The notes under the pieces: generated by a model
The model's database searches: none
Told to the model about the DNA's origin: nothing
Seen by the model: only the letters and a program-made list of their open reading frames with translations
Part shown: piece by piece, positions 52,721 through 61,103 of the stretch
Layout: every line of letters starts with the position of its first letter
Position numbering within the stretch: the first letter of the stretch is position 1
Origin: Gammaproteobacteria bacterium
Lineage (GTDB): Bacteria; Pseudomonadota; Gammaproteobacteria; GCA-001735895
DNA: 64,000 nt
Reading direction: 5' to 3'
Assembly (NCBI GenBank): GCA_029862005.1
Contig: JAOTYD010000005.1
Span: 62,001-126,000 of the forward strand
Made by a program: the position numbers and the translations under genes

Positions 52721-53557
52721 TCATTTAGTTGCGCTACGAGATAGCAACACTTCGGCATTGCGAAATGCTATGTTTTCGGCGATTTCTCGCGGCAGGTCTT
52801 GCAGCCAGCCGCGCGACCAGTCCGCATATTCACCCACGTAAAACCAGCGCTCCGGTGTGTAGGTATCGGTACCGAGTAAAAAACGGGTTGGAAACTGCTT
52901 AAACATCTCACGCCACTCGTCTTCGACTGTTCCCCGAAATGCGAATTCTTCTCGAAACGACAGATCGGCCCACAGGTTGGGATACTGTTGCAGCGTGTTA
53001 GCGATCACCTCGGGCGATTCGAATCCTGCATGCGCCCACAGCACCAGCGCATCCGGATTGGATTTAAAGATCCGATGCACTGCATCTACATCGACATGCG
53101 CATGCAGGAATAAATTGTACTGCTTTGCCAGCGCGATCACGTGCTGCAACACAGGCAAATCGATTTGCTCGCCGTTGGCGTGAAACTCGCCGATCCCGGC
53201 ATAAAAATAAGTTGCCAGCCTGTCGGACAACATCGATTTTACCGATTCGTCATGCATCCAGCTCGAGAGCTCACCGCGCTTACGATAGGGTCGTAACACC
53301 GGCACAACCAGTTCGGGGGCAAGGCGGTATAATTTTTGTGTTCCTTCATCGCTGGAACTGGACACCAGCGCTTTTTTCAAGCCCGCTGTTTTCATAATTT
53401 CAATGGCCCTTTCCGGTGATAGCACATCCCAGGCATCGTGGCTGTAATGAATGTGCGCATCGACCAGCGGTATTTCTTCGGCTCCGGTCGGCAGACTTAA
53501 TGCCAACAGTATTATGGCGTTAAAGAATTTCAAACAAGGCTTTTCAAGCACGCCCAT
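52721..53557 (-). CDS. Secreted amidohydrolase-family protein
   Basis: The 278-aa protein has an N-terminal hydrophobic signal (KFFNAIILLALSLPTGAEE) and a TIM-barrel amidohydrolase pattern: DAHIHYSHD (metal-binding HxH), HAHVDVDA and WAHAGFESPEV for further His, and LLGTDTYTPERW for the last Asp. It resembles the Amidohydro_2 type (decarboxylase- or lactonase-like). Substrate unknown; location periplasmic. ATG at 53557 has a strong GGGAGGAG ribosome binding site; its start overlaps the EamA gene by 14 bp. Confidence 0.8.
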   Translation of the reverse strand: MGVLEKPCLKFFNAIILLALSLPTGAEEIPLVDAHIHYSHDAWDVLSPERAIEIMKTAGLKKALVSSSSDEGTQKLYRLAPELVVPVLRPYRKRGELSSWMHDESVKSMLSDRLATYFYAGIGEFHANGEQIDLPVLQHVIALAKQYNLFLHAHVDVDAVHRIFKSNPDALVLWAHAGFESPEVIANTLQQYPNLWADLSFREEFAFRGTVEDEWREMFKQFPTRFLLGTDTYTPERWFYVGEYADWSRGWLQDLPREIAENIAFRNAEVLLSRSATK

Positions 53558-54449
53558 TCTCCTCCCTTGTTTTACGTTCCCCGATCAGGTAAAGCGAGGT
53601 AACCAGCAGCAACGCGCTGATCCACATTAGCGGGCTCGGGCGCTCTGCGAAGATCAGCATTCCCCACATCACACCACTGATCACCATGAAGTAATTCGCG
53701 TGCGATGTATAAATCGGCCCTTTGAGCCGAATCAGTTCAAAATAGATATAAATATCGATCAGCGCAATCGTCGCCATGAACAGAATTGCGCTATGCCCCT
53801 GGTTCCAGGATTGCACGTCCTGCCACTGCCAATGAAACATTGAAAAAGCGACCATTAGCACGCTCGCGTATATCGCTTCACCACAGGCTACCTGGTAGGA
53901 ATCAGAACCCGAAGGCCAGCAGCGCGCAGTAAAATTGTGGTGAATTGCATAACTGATCGGCACCGTCGTGGCCAGCAACAACCAGTACCAGGCAACGGCT
54001 TCGTTGATGTGGGTATCCGGCAACAGGATCGCAAAAATTGCAACCGCCCCAACCAGAACACCGACCACCCTTGGCATATTGATAGTGTCGGTTTTCATTA
54101 TCCAGGCAATTAACAACGTAGCCAACGGCGAGATACTGACGATCAGGGTTAAAACACTGGCAGGCATGTGGGCAATCACCAATAGCTCGGCAATCATCGG
54201 CAACAGGTAACCGGTTAACGCGCAAACCAGGTAGAAGAGGTGATGCCTGGCGCTAAACTCGGGTTTGCGGCGACGCAGCAGTGCAATCGTGATCATCCCG
54301 GCGCCGACACCCAGGGTTGTCAGGGTAATAATCCCGATATAGGAGATTCCGGACAGCGCCGCGACCTTCAGCATGGAAAAGTACAAGCCCCAACTGCTGC
54401 CGAGGAACACCAGGTAGATAATCGGGCGTAGTTCTATCGTCGAGAGCAT
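53544..54449 (-). CDS. EamA-family transporter
   Basis: The 301-aa protein has ten hydrophobic segments in two EamA halves, beginning MLSTIELRPIIYLVFLGSSWG and containing VLTLIVSISPLATLLIAWIM in the first half. It probably exports a small metabolite. It is followed by and overlaps the amidohydrolase gene, suggesting that the two work on the same compound, which is an inference. The 207-bp divergent region separates it from the OmpR-type regulator. Confidence 0.88.
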   Translation of the reverse strand: MLSTIELRPIIYLVFLGSSWGLYFSMLKVAALSGISYIGIITLTTLGVGAGMITIALLRRRKPEFSARHHLFYLVCALTGYLLPMIAELLVIAHMPASVLTLIVSISPLATLLIAWIMKTDTINMPRVVGVLVGAVAIFAILLPDTHINEAVAWYWLLLATTVPISYAIHHNFTARCWPSGSDSYQVACGEAIYASVLMVAFSMFHWQWQDVQSWNQGHSAILFMATIALIDIYIYFELIRLKGPIYTSHANYFMVISGVMWGMLIFAERPSPLMWISALLLVTSLYLIGERKTREENGRA

Positions 54450-54539
54450 GGAGACGGGGTCATAGCGGCGCAGCGAGCAAGCCTAACGTAGTTCGAATTC
54501 GTTTGATACCCGTCACAGTTTCCAGAAGCAATGGTAATC

Positions 54540-54555
54540 TTCAGCTTAATTTCAG
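54540..54555 (+). promoter_or_regulatory. Direct repeat upstream of the OmpR-type regulator
   Basis: TTCAG occurs at 54540-54544 and 54551-54555, exactly 11 bp apart and joined by CTTAAT. OmpR/PmrA-class proteins bind direct repeats with this period (PmrA: CTTAAT-N5-repeat), so autoregulation is possible. They lie 102 bp before the ATG. Confidence 0.4.
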
Positions 54556-54656
54556 TTTGTTTTTCTAGGCTAGCTATTATTAGGGAAATGCTGCCCTCGG
54601 CAGATTACTTTGGTATGACGGGGAGGAGTATACTTAGACGGAGTTATAAAACGATC

Positions 54657-55322
54657 ATGAAATTATTACTGGTAGAAGACTCGGAACGTTTGCAGCGCTC
54701 GCTCTCCACGGGACTTAAAAAGCATGGCTTCGCCGTGGACCAGGCCTTCGATGGTGAACAGGCGTTATCCTATATCGCGGTCAATCAATACGACTCCATC
54801 ATCCTCGACCTGATGTTGCCCAAAATCGATGGTTTAACCGTACTCACCAAGCTGCGCAGTGACGGTAAAGACTGTCATGTGTTGATCCTGTCGGCCAACG
54901 ACCAGACCGAAGACCGCGTGCGCGGTCTCGATCTTGGTGCGGACGATTACCTGGTGAAGCCATTCGCATTCGACGAGCTGGTGTCGCGCCTGCGTGCGTT
55001 GAATCGGCATCGTTCAGGTGTCAAGAATCCGGTGATCGAAATCGACGGCGTCAAGGTTGATTCGGTGACACGGCAGGTGCTGTTCGACGACAAAGAAATC
55101 GCGCTAACCCCGCATGAATACCAATTGCTTGAATTCCTGGCTCGTCGCAGAGGACGGGTGTTTTCGCATGACCAGCTGATCGATCAACTTTACGATGCGA
55201 GCAGCTATGTCACCCGCAATGCCGTTGAAGCACACGTCAGCGCATTGCGTAAGCGTCTAAGAATCGCGGGTGCTCCTAAACTGGTTCAAACCCGCCGCGG
55301 TTTTGGATACCTGATCAAGTAG
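54657..55322 (+). CDS. OmpR/PmrA-family response regulator
   Basis: The 221-aa regulator starts at the ATG at 54657 (MKLLLVEDSERLQRSL); a longer frame reaching back to 54531 has no family support. The receiver has phospho-acceptor D51 in IILDLMLPKIDG and Lys in DYLVKPF; the C-terminal winged helix carries LTPHEYQLLEFLARRRGRVFS and TRRGFGYLIK. It is 5 bp upstream of the sensor kinase gene. It resembles QseB/PmrA/CusR. PepSY and barrel genes next to it are the likely targets. Confidence 0.95.
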   Translation: MKLLLVEDSERLQRSLSTGLKKHGFAVDQAFDGEQALSYIAVNQYDSIILDLMLPKIDGLTVLTKLRSDGKDCHVLILSANDQTEDRVRGLDLGADDYLVKPFAFDELVSRLRALNRHRSGVKNPVIEIDGVKVDSVTRQVLFDDKEIALTPHEYQLLEFLARRRGRVFSHDQLIDQLYDASSYVTRNAVEAHVSALRKRLRIAGAPKLVQTRRGFGYLIK

Positions 55323-55327
55323 CGTTC

Positions 55328-56770
55328 ATGTATTCGATTCGCAACAAGCTCAATTTTACCATCATGGCCAGCATGATCGTGGTGTTGTCTGTAACCGCAG
55401 CGTTTCTCTACCTGCGCGTTGCAAGCCACGTCGAAGCGGTTTTTGATGGTGCCGTGCTTAACAAGGCCCACTCGCTAATTTCGTTGACCGAACTTGACGA
55501 GGAGGGACTCGAGTTCGATTTTGCCGAGGAAGGCGTGATGCTGGAATTTCAGCAAGGCGAAAACCTGGAGTACTACCAGCTATGGGAACAGGGAATTGAT
55601 TTGCTGATTAAATCGCCATCACTGGAGGAAGCCGATCTGCCCCGCCTGTCAACCGTGCTCGGTCAACATCAGTTTGCGGATTTGCCATTACCCGATGGCC
55701 GTGCTGGCCGCTTGATCGAGATTAATTTCATGCCGCGCGTCGAGATCGAGGATGACCCGGATGATGAGGATTACGGGGCTGAAATCCCCCCGGCAAAACC
55801 GGTCACGATGGTATTTGCGCGCGAGCGCGAGTCACTGGACGATACGCTCTTTGTCATCGGCAGCACGATCTTCGGAGTAATATTGATCGTGCTTATGATC
55901 GTGGGACTGCTGGTCTGGCGACTGGTCGGCAGTGGCTTGTCACCGCTGTCGAACCTGGCAAAACAGGTCAGCGAGATCGATGAATCGAAACTCGACACCA
56001 GGCTTATCCACGAAGGCGATCAAAGTACCGAAATTGCACCGATCGAAAATCAGCTGAATCACCTGCTTGAACGTTTGCAGTCGGCGTTCGAGCGCGAAAA
56101 ACGGTTTTCGTCTAACGCCGCACATGAATTGCGGACCCCGCTGGCCGAGCTGAAGACCCTGGCCGAAGTTGCCAAAATGGTGCCGGACGATCCGGAGCAG
56201 GTGACTTCATTTTTTAACGATGTCGGCGAAATTTCCGGGCAAATGGAAAAAGTGGTTACGACTTTGCTCGAGCTGGCTCGCTCCGAGGCGGGTCTGTTGC
56301 GGGTTGATCCTGAAGATATCGAGCTGTCGCGTTACTGCGATGAAATATGGCAACACACAGTCAATGGCGGCGCCGGCAACAGGTCACTGGTCAAACATAT
56401 GCCCGAAGACCTGGTTATCAATACCGACCGCGATAAACTCGGCATGATACTGAGTAACCTGTTTGGCAACGCGGTCAGTTATAGCCCGGACAATGCCGAA
56501 ATTGAAATTGCGGCAGAAATCCGCAACAACAATATCGTTCTCGAGGTTAAGAATGCTTCAACCGATTTAAAACCCGAGGATATCGTGCATATGAAAGATC
56601 GCTTCTGGCGCAAGCATAAAATACAGGGAGAAAACGGTCATTCGGGACTGGGGCTCACCCTGGTCGAAGCGCTCGCCAAAATCATGAAACTGGAGGTTAG
56701 CCTGCGACTCGACAACCAGCACACCTTTATGGTTACGATTTCGGGATTACACCCCGCGCTACAAAAGTAA
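55328..56770 (+). CDS. Sensor histidine kinase with acidic periplasmic loop
   Basis: The 480-aa kinase has membrane helices at about 10-32 and 174-198 and a periplasmic loop of about 140 residues that contains a very acidic run, EIEDDPDDEDYG (139-150). HAMP follows, then HisKA with His266 in SSNAAHELRTPLAELKTL and an ATPase domain ending GHSGLGLTLVEALAKIM. An acidic loop is what PmrB-type metal sensors use, so a cation or cationic peptide may be sensed; this is inference. Four bases separate its end from the convergent barrel gene. Confidence 0.93.
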   Translation: MYSIRNKLNFTIMASMIVVLSVTAAFLYLRVASHVEAVFDGAVLNKAHSLISLTELDEEGLEFDFAEEGVMLEFQQGENLEYYQLWEQGIDLLIKSPSLEEADLPRLSTVLGQHQFADLPLPDGRAGRLIEINFMPRVEIEDDPDDEDYGAEIPPAKPVTMVFARERESLDDTLFVIGSTIFGVILIVLMIVGLLVWRLVGSGLSPLSNLAKQVSEIDESKLDTRLIHEGDQSTEIAPIENQLNHLLERLQSAFEREKRFSSNAAHELRTPLAELKTLAEVAKMVPDDPEQVTSFFNDVGEISGQMEKVVTTLLELARSEAGLLRVDPEDIELSRYCDEIWQHTVNGGAGNRSLVKHMPEDLVINTDRDKLGMILSNLFGNAVSYSPDNAEIEIAAEIRNNNIVLEVKNASTDLKPEDIVHMKDRFWRKHKIQGENGHSGLGLTLVEALAKIMKLEVSLRLDNQHTFMVTISGLHPALQK

Positions 56771-56773
56771 GCC

Positions 56774-58105
56774 TTAGAATTCGTACTCGAGCTCGATCTT
56801 CCAGAATTGACTGGTTTCGCCATCGTAATTACGGCCGGGCTCAATATTATACGCTTTGCCCGCCTTAAATTCTGCCACGACTAGCCGCAGCTCCATACCG
56901 TCGAAAGCTTCCACCGTGAGTACCAGGTCGATTTCCTCGCCGATATCCTTGCTGGTGCCGTTAAGCTCAAAGTCGATAGCGGCATCTCTTAGCTCGTCGA
57001 TGACGCGGTCTTGCGCGTACTCGAAAGCCAGTAACCCGATCTCAACATTCTCGTTGATCTCATATTCGACCCCGATGGTTTCGACAACCAGGTTGCCGAG
57101 TTCCGGCTGGAACAATTCGCCGAACACTTCGGAGTCACCTTGCAGTCCATTTTGTCTGTATTCACGCTCGCCCTCTGCCCGGCCGAGGATAAAAGACCAG
57201 TCATCCGCCTGTGCGGGTGACCAGTTGATCAGAAAGCCGCGCGCGGATCCCCTGACTCGACTTTTCAAGGGATCACCGTCGACATCGGAAGTCCCGCCGG
57301 GCATCGCTTCGAATTCGTAAACGGTTTCGTCACCGCTAACCCTGGCGTAATGTAACTCGACTTCAAGCTCACCCATCGTGTCGTCTTCGAACTCACCCAG
57401 ATAACTGATTCCGGTCCAGGTCAGATCTGCATCCTCTTCATCTTCCTTATCCGTATCGATGGTTTCGCCGTCGATGAATGACGAGGAGTCGTCCTGTTGG
57501 TCCAGGTAATAAAAATGCAATGACTGATTATCGGCAATTTCCCAACCCAGGCTTGCGAGAATACGTTGAATTCCATCGGTCTCGGGGTCGATAAAATCCT
57601 GGTCGGTGTTTTCACGTGATTGTTCTTCAGCCAGGCCGATCAAGGCTTCGAAATTACCATAACTGGATTCCAGCTTGACGGCGTCGAGCTCTTCATCCCA
57701 CCATAACCACCATTCACCGATACCGAGGAATTCAACCCGACCAATACTGAAATCCGAAGCGATTTCATCCCCGAATTCCACCCCGATTCCGATTTGCTTG
57801 CGTTCGAATCCAGAAATATCCTCTTCTTCCAGACCGGCAGGTTCGATGGTTTCGACTTCATCTTTCAGACTACCGGCGAAAAATGCGTACCAATGATCAT
57901 CGATTTGATACAGGAGATCGAACTCGAATTCATACTCCTCGATTTCGAGCCGCTTTTCCGTAGGCTCGTCGCCAAGGGTCAAGTCATCCAGTTCGGATAA
58001 TTCAGCACTGATCAGAAATTCGTATTCGAGCGGAAACCCTTCTTCGGCGCTCACTACAGAGCAAACCCAGATACTGGTAAAAATGATTAAAATAAGTTTT
58101 CGCAT
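56774..58105 (-). CDS. Acidic outer-membrane beta-barrel protein (AlgE-like)
   Basis: The 443-aa protein has a signal peptide (MRKLILIIFTSIWVCSVVSA), alternating amphipathic strands and a C-terminal Phe (KIELEYEF) that mark an outer-membrane barrel. It resembles AlgE-type alginate-export proteins (strand patterns such as SFILGRAEGEREYRQNG) but I am not certain. It is remarkably acidic (LTLGDEPTEKRLEIEEYEFEFD). It is convergent with the kinase, and the promoter region has a palindrome. Possible roles are polysaccharide export or cation-dependent porin. Confidence 0.7.
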   Translation of the reverse strand: MRKLILIIFTSIWVCSVVSAEEGFPLEYEFLISAELSELDDLTLGDEPTEKRLEIEEYEFEFDLLYQIDDHWYAFFAGSLKDEVETIEPAGLEEEDISGFERKQIGIGVEFGDEIASDFSIGRVEFLGIGEWWLWWDEELDAVKLESSYGNFEALIGLAEEQSRENTDQDFIDPETDGIQRILASLGWEIADNQSLHFYYLDQQDDSSSFIDGETIDTDKEDEEDADLTWTGISYLGEFEDDTMGELEVELHYARVSGDETVYEFEAMPGGTSDVDGDPLKSRVRGSARGFLINWSPAQADDWSFILGRAEGEREYRQNGLQGDSEVFGELFQPELGNLVVETIGVEYEINENVEIGLLAFEYAQDRVIDELRDAAIDFELNGTSKDIGEEIDLVLTVEAFDGMELRLVVAEFKAGKAYNIEPGRNYDGETSQFWKIELEYEF

Positions 58106-58191
58106 GGATCGATCCTCAGTTTTTCTTCAGATTGGCGGGCTAGCATCGTCCCTGAAGCTTGAGACTCGTGTGGACAGGTTTCGGCTTGCTG

Positions 58192-58221
58192 CTGGATTAA
58201 TCCAGAATCAATAAAATTATA
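58192..58221 (-). promoter_or_regulatory. Promoter and operator-like palindrome of the barrel gene
   Basis: A consensus TATAAT on the minus strand (58216-58221; no clear -35) is followed by the perfect palindrome CTGGATTAATCCAG (58192-58205), 11 bp downstream, around the likely transcription start. This position fits a repressor operator. The barrel ATG is 87 bp further. Confidence 0.55.
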
Positions 58222-58360
58222 GCGGAGGAAGAATACAAAACCTGCGAAAAGCATAACAAACGAAAAAGTCTATTAGCAACTGCTATCTGCCTTGCCTTTG
58301 GCCGAATGATTCGCGGACCAGGGCACCGGGCATTATTGCCCATTTACCGGCAAGTAATGC

Positions 58361-58606
58361 CTAGTCGTCTATCCCAACCTTCACGATTTCGCCGTCAAGG
58401 CTAATGATGGCTTCGAGTTTCTGGCCTTCATGTTTGAAGTCGACCTCGTAGATTTTTTTGCCTTTGTAGGTCTCCTTTTCGATTTCGGTGATCTTCGCGC
58501 CAGGGTAGGCGGCTTCGATAATTTCCTTGACGTCCTTTTTACCAATCGCGGACGCTGGTCCGCATAACATCACCAGGCCAATGGCAATATAGAAGGCTTT
58601 ATTCAT
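58361..58606 (-). CDS. PepSY-domain secreted small protein
   Basis: The 81-aa protein (ATG at 58606, MNKAFYIAIGLVMLCGPASA) has a cleavable signal and a PepSY domain (KKDVKEIIEAAYPGAKITEIE, KKIYEVDFKHEGQKLEAIISLDG). PepSY proteins are small periplasmic inhibitors or chaperones often near OmpR-type two-component systems. A hairpin GGGCA-TTAT-TGCCC (58328-58341) lies after the stop, without T tract. It sits 255 bp upstream of the barrel gene on the same strand. Confidence 0.88.
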   Translation of the reverse strand: MNKAFYIAIGLVMLCGPASAIGKKDVKEIIEAAYPGAKITEIEKETYKGKKIYEVDFKHEGQKLEAIISLDGEIVKVGIDD

Positions 58607-58643
58607 ATTTGTCGATTCCCTCTGCAACATTTAAGCTACGCCG

Positions 58644-59573
58644 ATGTTACACGAATCAACCGAAGCTGCCACGCATTCGATCGATAGCCGGCACGGCTAC
58701 GCGATGTTGCTGATGGTGATCGGTTCGATCGCGATCAGCTTCGGTGGCCTGGTGCAGCGTAACATTGAAGTAGCCGACCCCTGGCAAATCAATGTCTATC
58801 GGTCCCTGGGCATGCTCCTCGCGATTGCGCTAATTATCGCCATTCAAAACAAAGGCCGGATTATTCATACCCTGCGTGGGATTGGGCGCTTCGGCCTCCT
58901 CGCGGGAATCCTGCTTATGGTTGCCGGAATTTGCTTCATCCAGGCGTTGACCCACACCACGGTTGCGAACGCATTGTTCGTGCTCGGTGCAATACCCTTC
59001 TTTGCGGCTTTGCTGGCGCGCATATTTCTCGGCGAAAAACTGCGCAACGCAACCCTGGTGACGATGCTGTTTGCCGGCTGCGGGCTTGTTCTGATGATAC
59101 TCAATGGCATCAGTGTCGGTTCGGGCTTCGGTAACCTGATGGCCCTGGTGACGGCGCTCAGTTTCGCCAGCTACGCGGTGGTGGTGCGATACCGGCGCAA
59201 GATTGAAATGTTGCCCACGCTACTGATCTCGTCGCTACTCATTATTATCATTTCATTGACGGTTAGCGGTGGCGACATGGATATTCCACTAAACGATATT
59301 TTGCTATCGCTATTCTGGGGCGGCTGCCTGTCGGGTTTCGTCAACTGGATGTTCATCTTCGCGTCGCGTCATCTCGCCGCCGCCGAAGTCACGCTTATCA
59401 TGCTGCTCGAATTCGCGCTCGGGCCGATCTGGGTATGGCTGTTTGTCAACGAGGTTCCGACGCGCTGGACACTGATCGGTGGTGCGGTTGTCATTACCGC
59501 GGTGGCGGTGCGGGCCATCCTCGAGTTAATGCATAAATCGCGCCCCGAGCAAACCCCGAGCCAACCGGTCTAG
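58644..59573 (+). CDS. EamA-family transporter
   Basis: The 309-aa protein has ten hydrophobic segments in two EamA halves, with a cytoplasmic hydrophilic tail. The N-terminus (MLHESTEAATHSIDSRHG) is longer than average. The motif LIMLLEFALGPIWVWLF lies in the second half. It is divergent from the PepSY gene, 37 bp apart, and its end overlaps the cysteine dioxygenase gene by 4 bp. It could export a sulfur-containing or other amino acid; the substrate is unknown. Confidence 0.9.
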   Translation: MLHESTEAATHSIDSRHGYAMLLMVIGSIAISFGGLVQRNIEVADPWQINVYRSLGMLLAIALIIAIQNKGRIIHTLRGIGRFGLLAGILLMVAGICFIQALTHTTVANALFVLGAIPFFAALLARIFLGEKLRNATLVTMLFAGCGLVLMILNGISVGSGFGNLMALVTALSFASYAVVVRYRRKIEMLPTLLISSLLIIIISLTVSGGDMDIPLNDILLSLFWGGCLSGFVNWMFIFASRHLAAAEVTLIMLLEFALGPIWVWLFVNEVPTRWTLIGGAVVITAVAVRAILELMHKSRPEQTPSQPV

Positions 59574-60085
59574 GCGCTCAGACTGGCTACCATCGGATCG
59601 GAAAACACGGTGATTTCACCGGTCTCACGATCGTATAGGTTGATGTTGTCGAGGTAAGGCGAATAGATGTGCAGGGTGACGAGGTTGCCGTCACCGTTAT
59701 TGCGAATTTCGTGAATGTCGTCGTCGAACGAACCACAGACTTCGCCGGCCCGCATCGTCGTCACCGATTTCTCGACCAATCGACTGTTCTCCCTGGCGAA
59801 ACTGGTTTCCGTCGCGACACCCTCGATCACGCGCACCCCGCAGGAGGCGCCCTTATGATCATGAATCGGACTCGCCTGCCCCGGCTTCCAGCACAGCACC
59901 AGCGCATAAAATTGCGGCCCGTACGCCAGCAGGTTACGGCTGTAGCGCTCGTCTGAAAAATGAATATGATCCGCCAGCAGTTCAGCCGAAATAGAATCGT
60001 CTTGCAGGCGGTCTGTCAATTCATCCAGCGAAATCTGCTGCTCAAATGAACGCAGCCAGCCAGTCAATTCTTCGATATCGCGCAT
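59570..60085 (-). CDS. Cysteine dioxygenase
   Basis: This 171-aa cupin oxidises cysteine to cysteine sulfinate. The full active site of mammalian CDO can be placed: iron ligands His75 and His77 (ASPIHDHKGAS) and His125 (DDIHEIRN); Arg50 (YSRNLL) for the carboxylate; Cys82 and Tyr141 (LHIYSPYLD) for the Cys-Tyr cross-link. The Arg distinguishes it from mercaptopropionate dioxygenases that have Gln. It is the last gene of Rieske, 2-hydroxyacid dehydrogenase, CDO, with only a 1-bp gap to the dehydrogenase. Confidence 0.93.
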   Translation of the reverse strand: MRDIEELTGWLRSFEQQISLDELTDRLQDDSISAELLADHIHFSDERYSRNLLAYGPQFYALVLCWKPGQASPIHDHKGASCGVRVIEGVATETSFARENSRLVEKSVTTMRAGEVCGSFDDDIHEIRNNGDGNLVTLHIYSPYLDNINLYDRETGEITVFSDPMVASLSA

Positions 60086-60086
60086 A

Positions 60087-61103
60087 TCAATATCCCAGTT
60101 CCGGGCGCACCACGTTCAACAGTTCATCTCCTGCCAGGTAGCGCTGCAAATTTTTGAAAAACAACTCCAGCGTAATCGGTACGTAATTGTCGCCATCATC
60201 GGCCGATACGTGCGGCGTGACAACAAAATTCGGCGCAGACCACAGAGGAGAATCATGCGGCAATGGTTCTTCATCAAAAACATCGATGACAGCGCCCGAT
60301 AAATCACCACTGGCCAGTAAATTAGCGAGTGCTTCGTAATCGAAGGTCGAACCTCGACCCACGTTGACAATACCGGCACCCGCTTTTAGTGATTGCAAGC
60401 GTTGCCGATCAAACAGGCCACGGGTCTCCGGCGTGGACGGCAGGGATACGAATATATAGTCCATCCGCGGTAATACCGCGTCCAGCTGATCCATTGCAAC
60501 CATTTCATGCACGTGGGGATGAGGCTGGCCATGGCGACTGACACCGATAATATGCACTGGCATCTTGTCGAGCTGCTGGGCAGCACCACCACCGATACTG
60601 CCAACACCGATCAGGCCTACGGTCTTGCCCTCGATCGGCGTCGAAAACAGGGAATTCCAGGTCGCAGTGCGCTGGTTACTCAGGATCGCCGGCATTTTAT
60701 TGTGCAGCATTAAAACCGCCATCAGGGCGTATTCACCAGCCTTGTCGGCATGCGCGCCCTTGTTATTGGTAATCGTTACACCTTCGGGGACCCAGTCCAT
60801 CGGGCACAGGTGCTCGACCCCGGCACCGATGCAGTGAATCCATTTTAACCGTGGCGCGACTTCGGCAAGATTCTCAGTGGGCAAATCCCAGGTCAGCAAT
60901 ATCTCGGTGTCACGCATCGAATCGGCCCAGTGGTCGGTATCCCAGTCGACAAAAACCTCGAGTTGCGTCGCAAGCTCGGGGTAGCGCTGGGCAACCTGCT
61001 GATACCTGTCCATCGAGATCGTAAACACCGGTTCGCTTTCGGGTGTAGATGGAAAGGTATCCGGACCCGCATGATTGTTCTTGATATGCAGCTTGATGGT
61101 CAT
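60087..61103 (-). CDS. D-2-hydroxyacid dehydrogenase
   Basis: The 338-aa NAD-dependent dehydrogenase has GLIGVGSIGGGAAQQL for the cofactor and the catalytic triad Arg in VNVGRGSTFD, Glu in DVFDEEPLPHDSPLW and His in VVTPHVSADDG. These enzymes reduce 2-oxo acids (or oxidise the D-hydroxy form) and belong to the GhrA/YcdW-like class. Its ATG overlaps the Rieske oxygenase stop by 4 bp, so it acts in the same pathway. Substrate unknown. Confidence 0.92.
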   Translation of the reverse strand: MTIKLHIKNNHAGPDTFPSTPESEPVFTISMDRYQQVAQRYPELATQLEVFVDWDTDHWADSMRDTEILLTWDLPTENLAEVAPRLKWIHCIGAGVEHLCPMDWVPEGVTITNNKGAHADKAGEYALMAVLMLHNKMPAILSNQRTATWNSLFSTPIEGKTVGLIGVGSIGGGAAQQLDKMPVHIIGVSRHGQPHPHVHEMVAMDQLDAVLPRMDYIFVSLPSTPETRGLFDRQRLQSLKAGAGIVNVGRGSTFDYEALANLLASGDLSGAVIDVFDEEPLPHDSPLWSAPNFVVTPHVSADDGDNYVPITLELFFKNLQRYLAGDELLNVVRPELGY

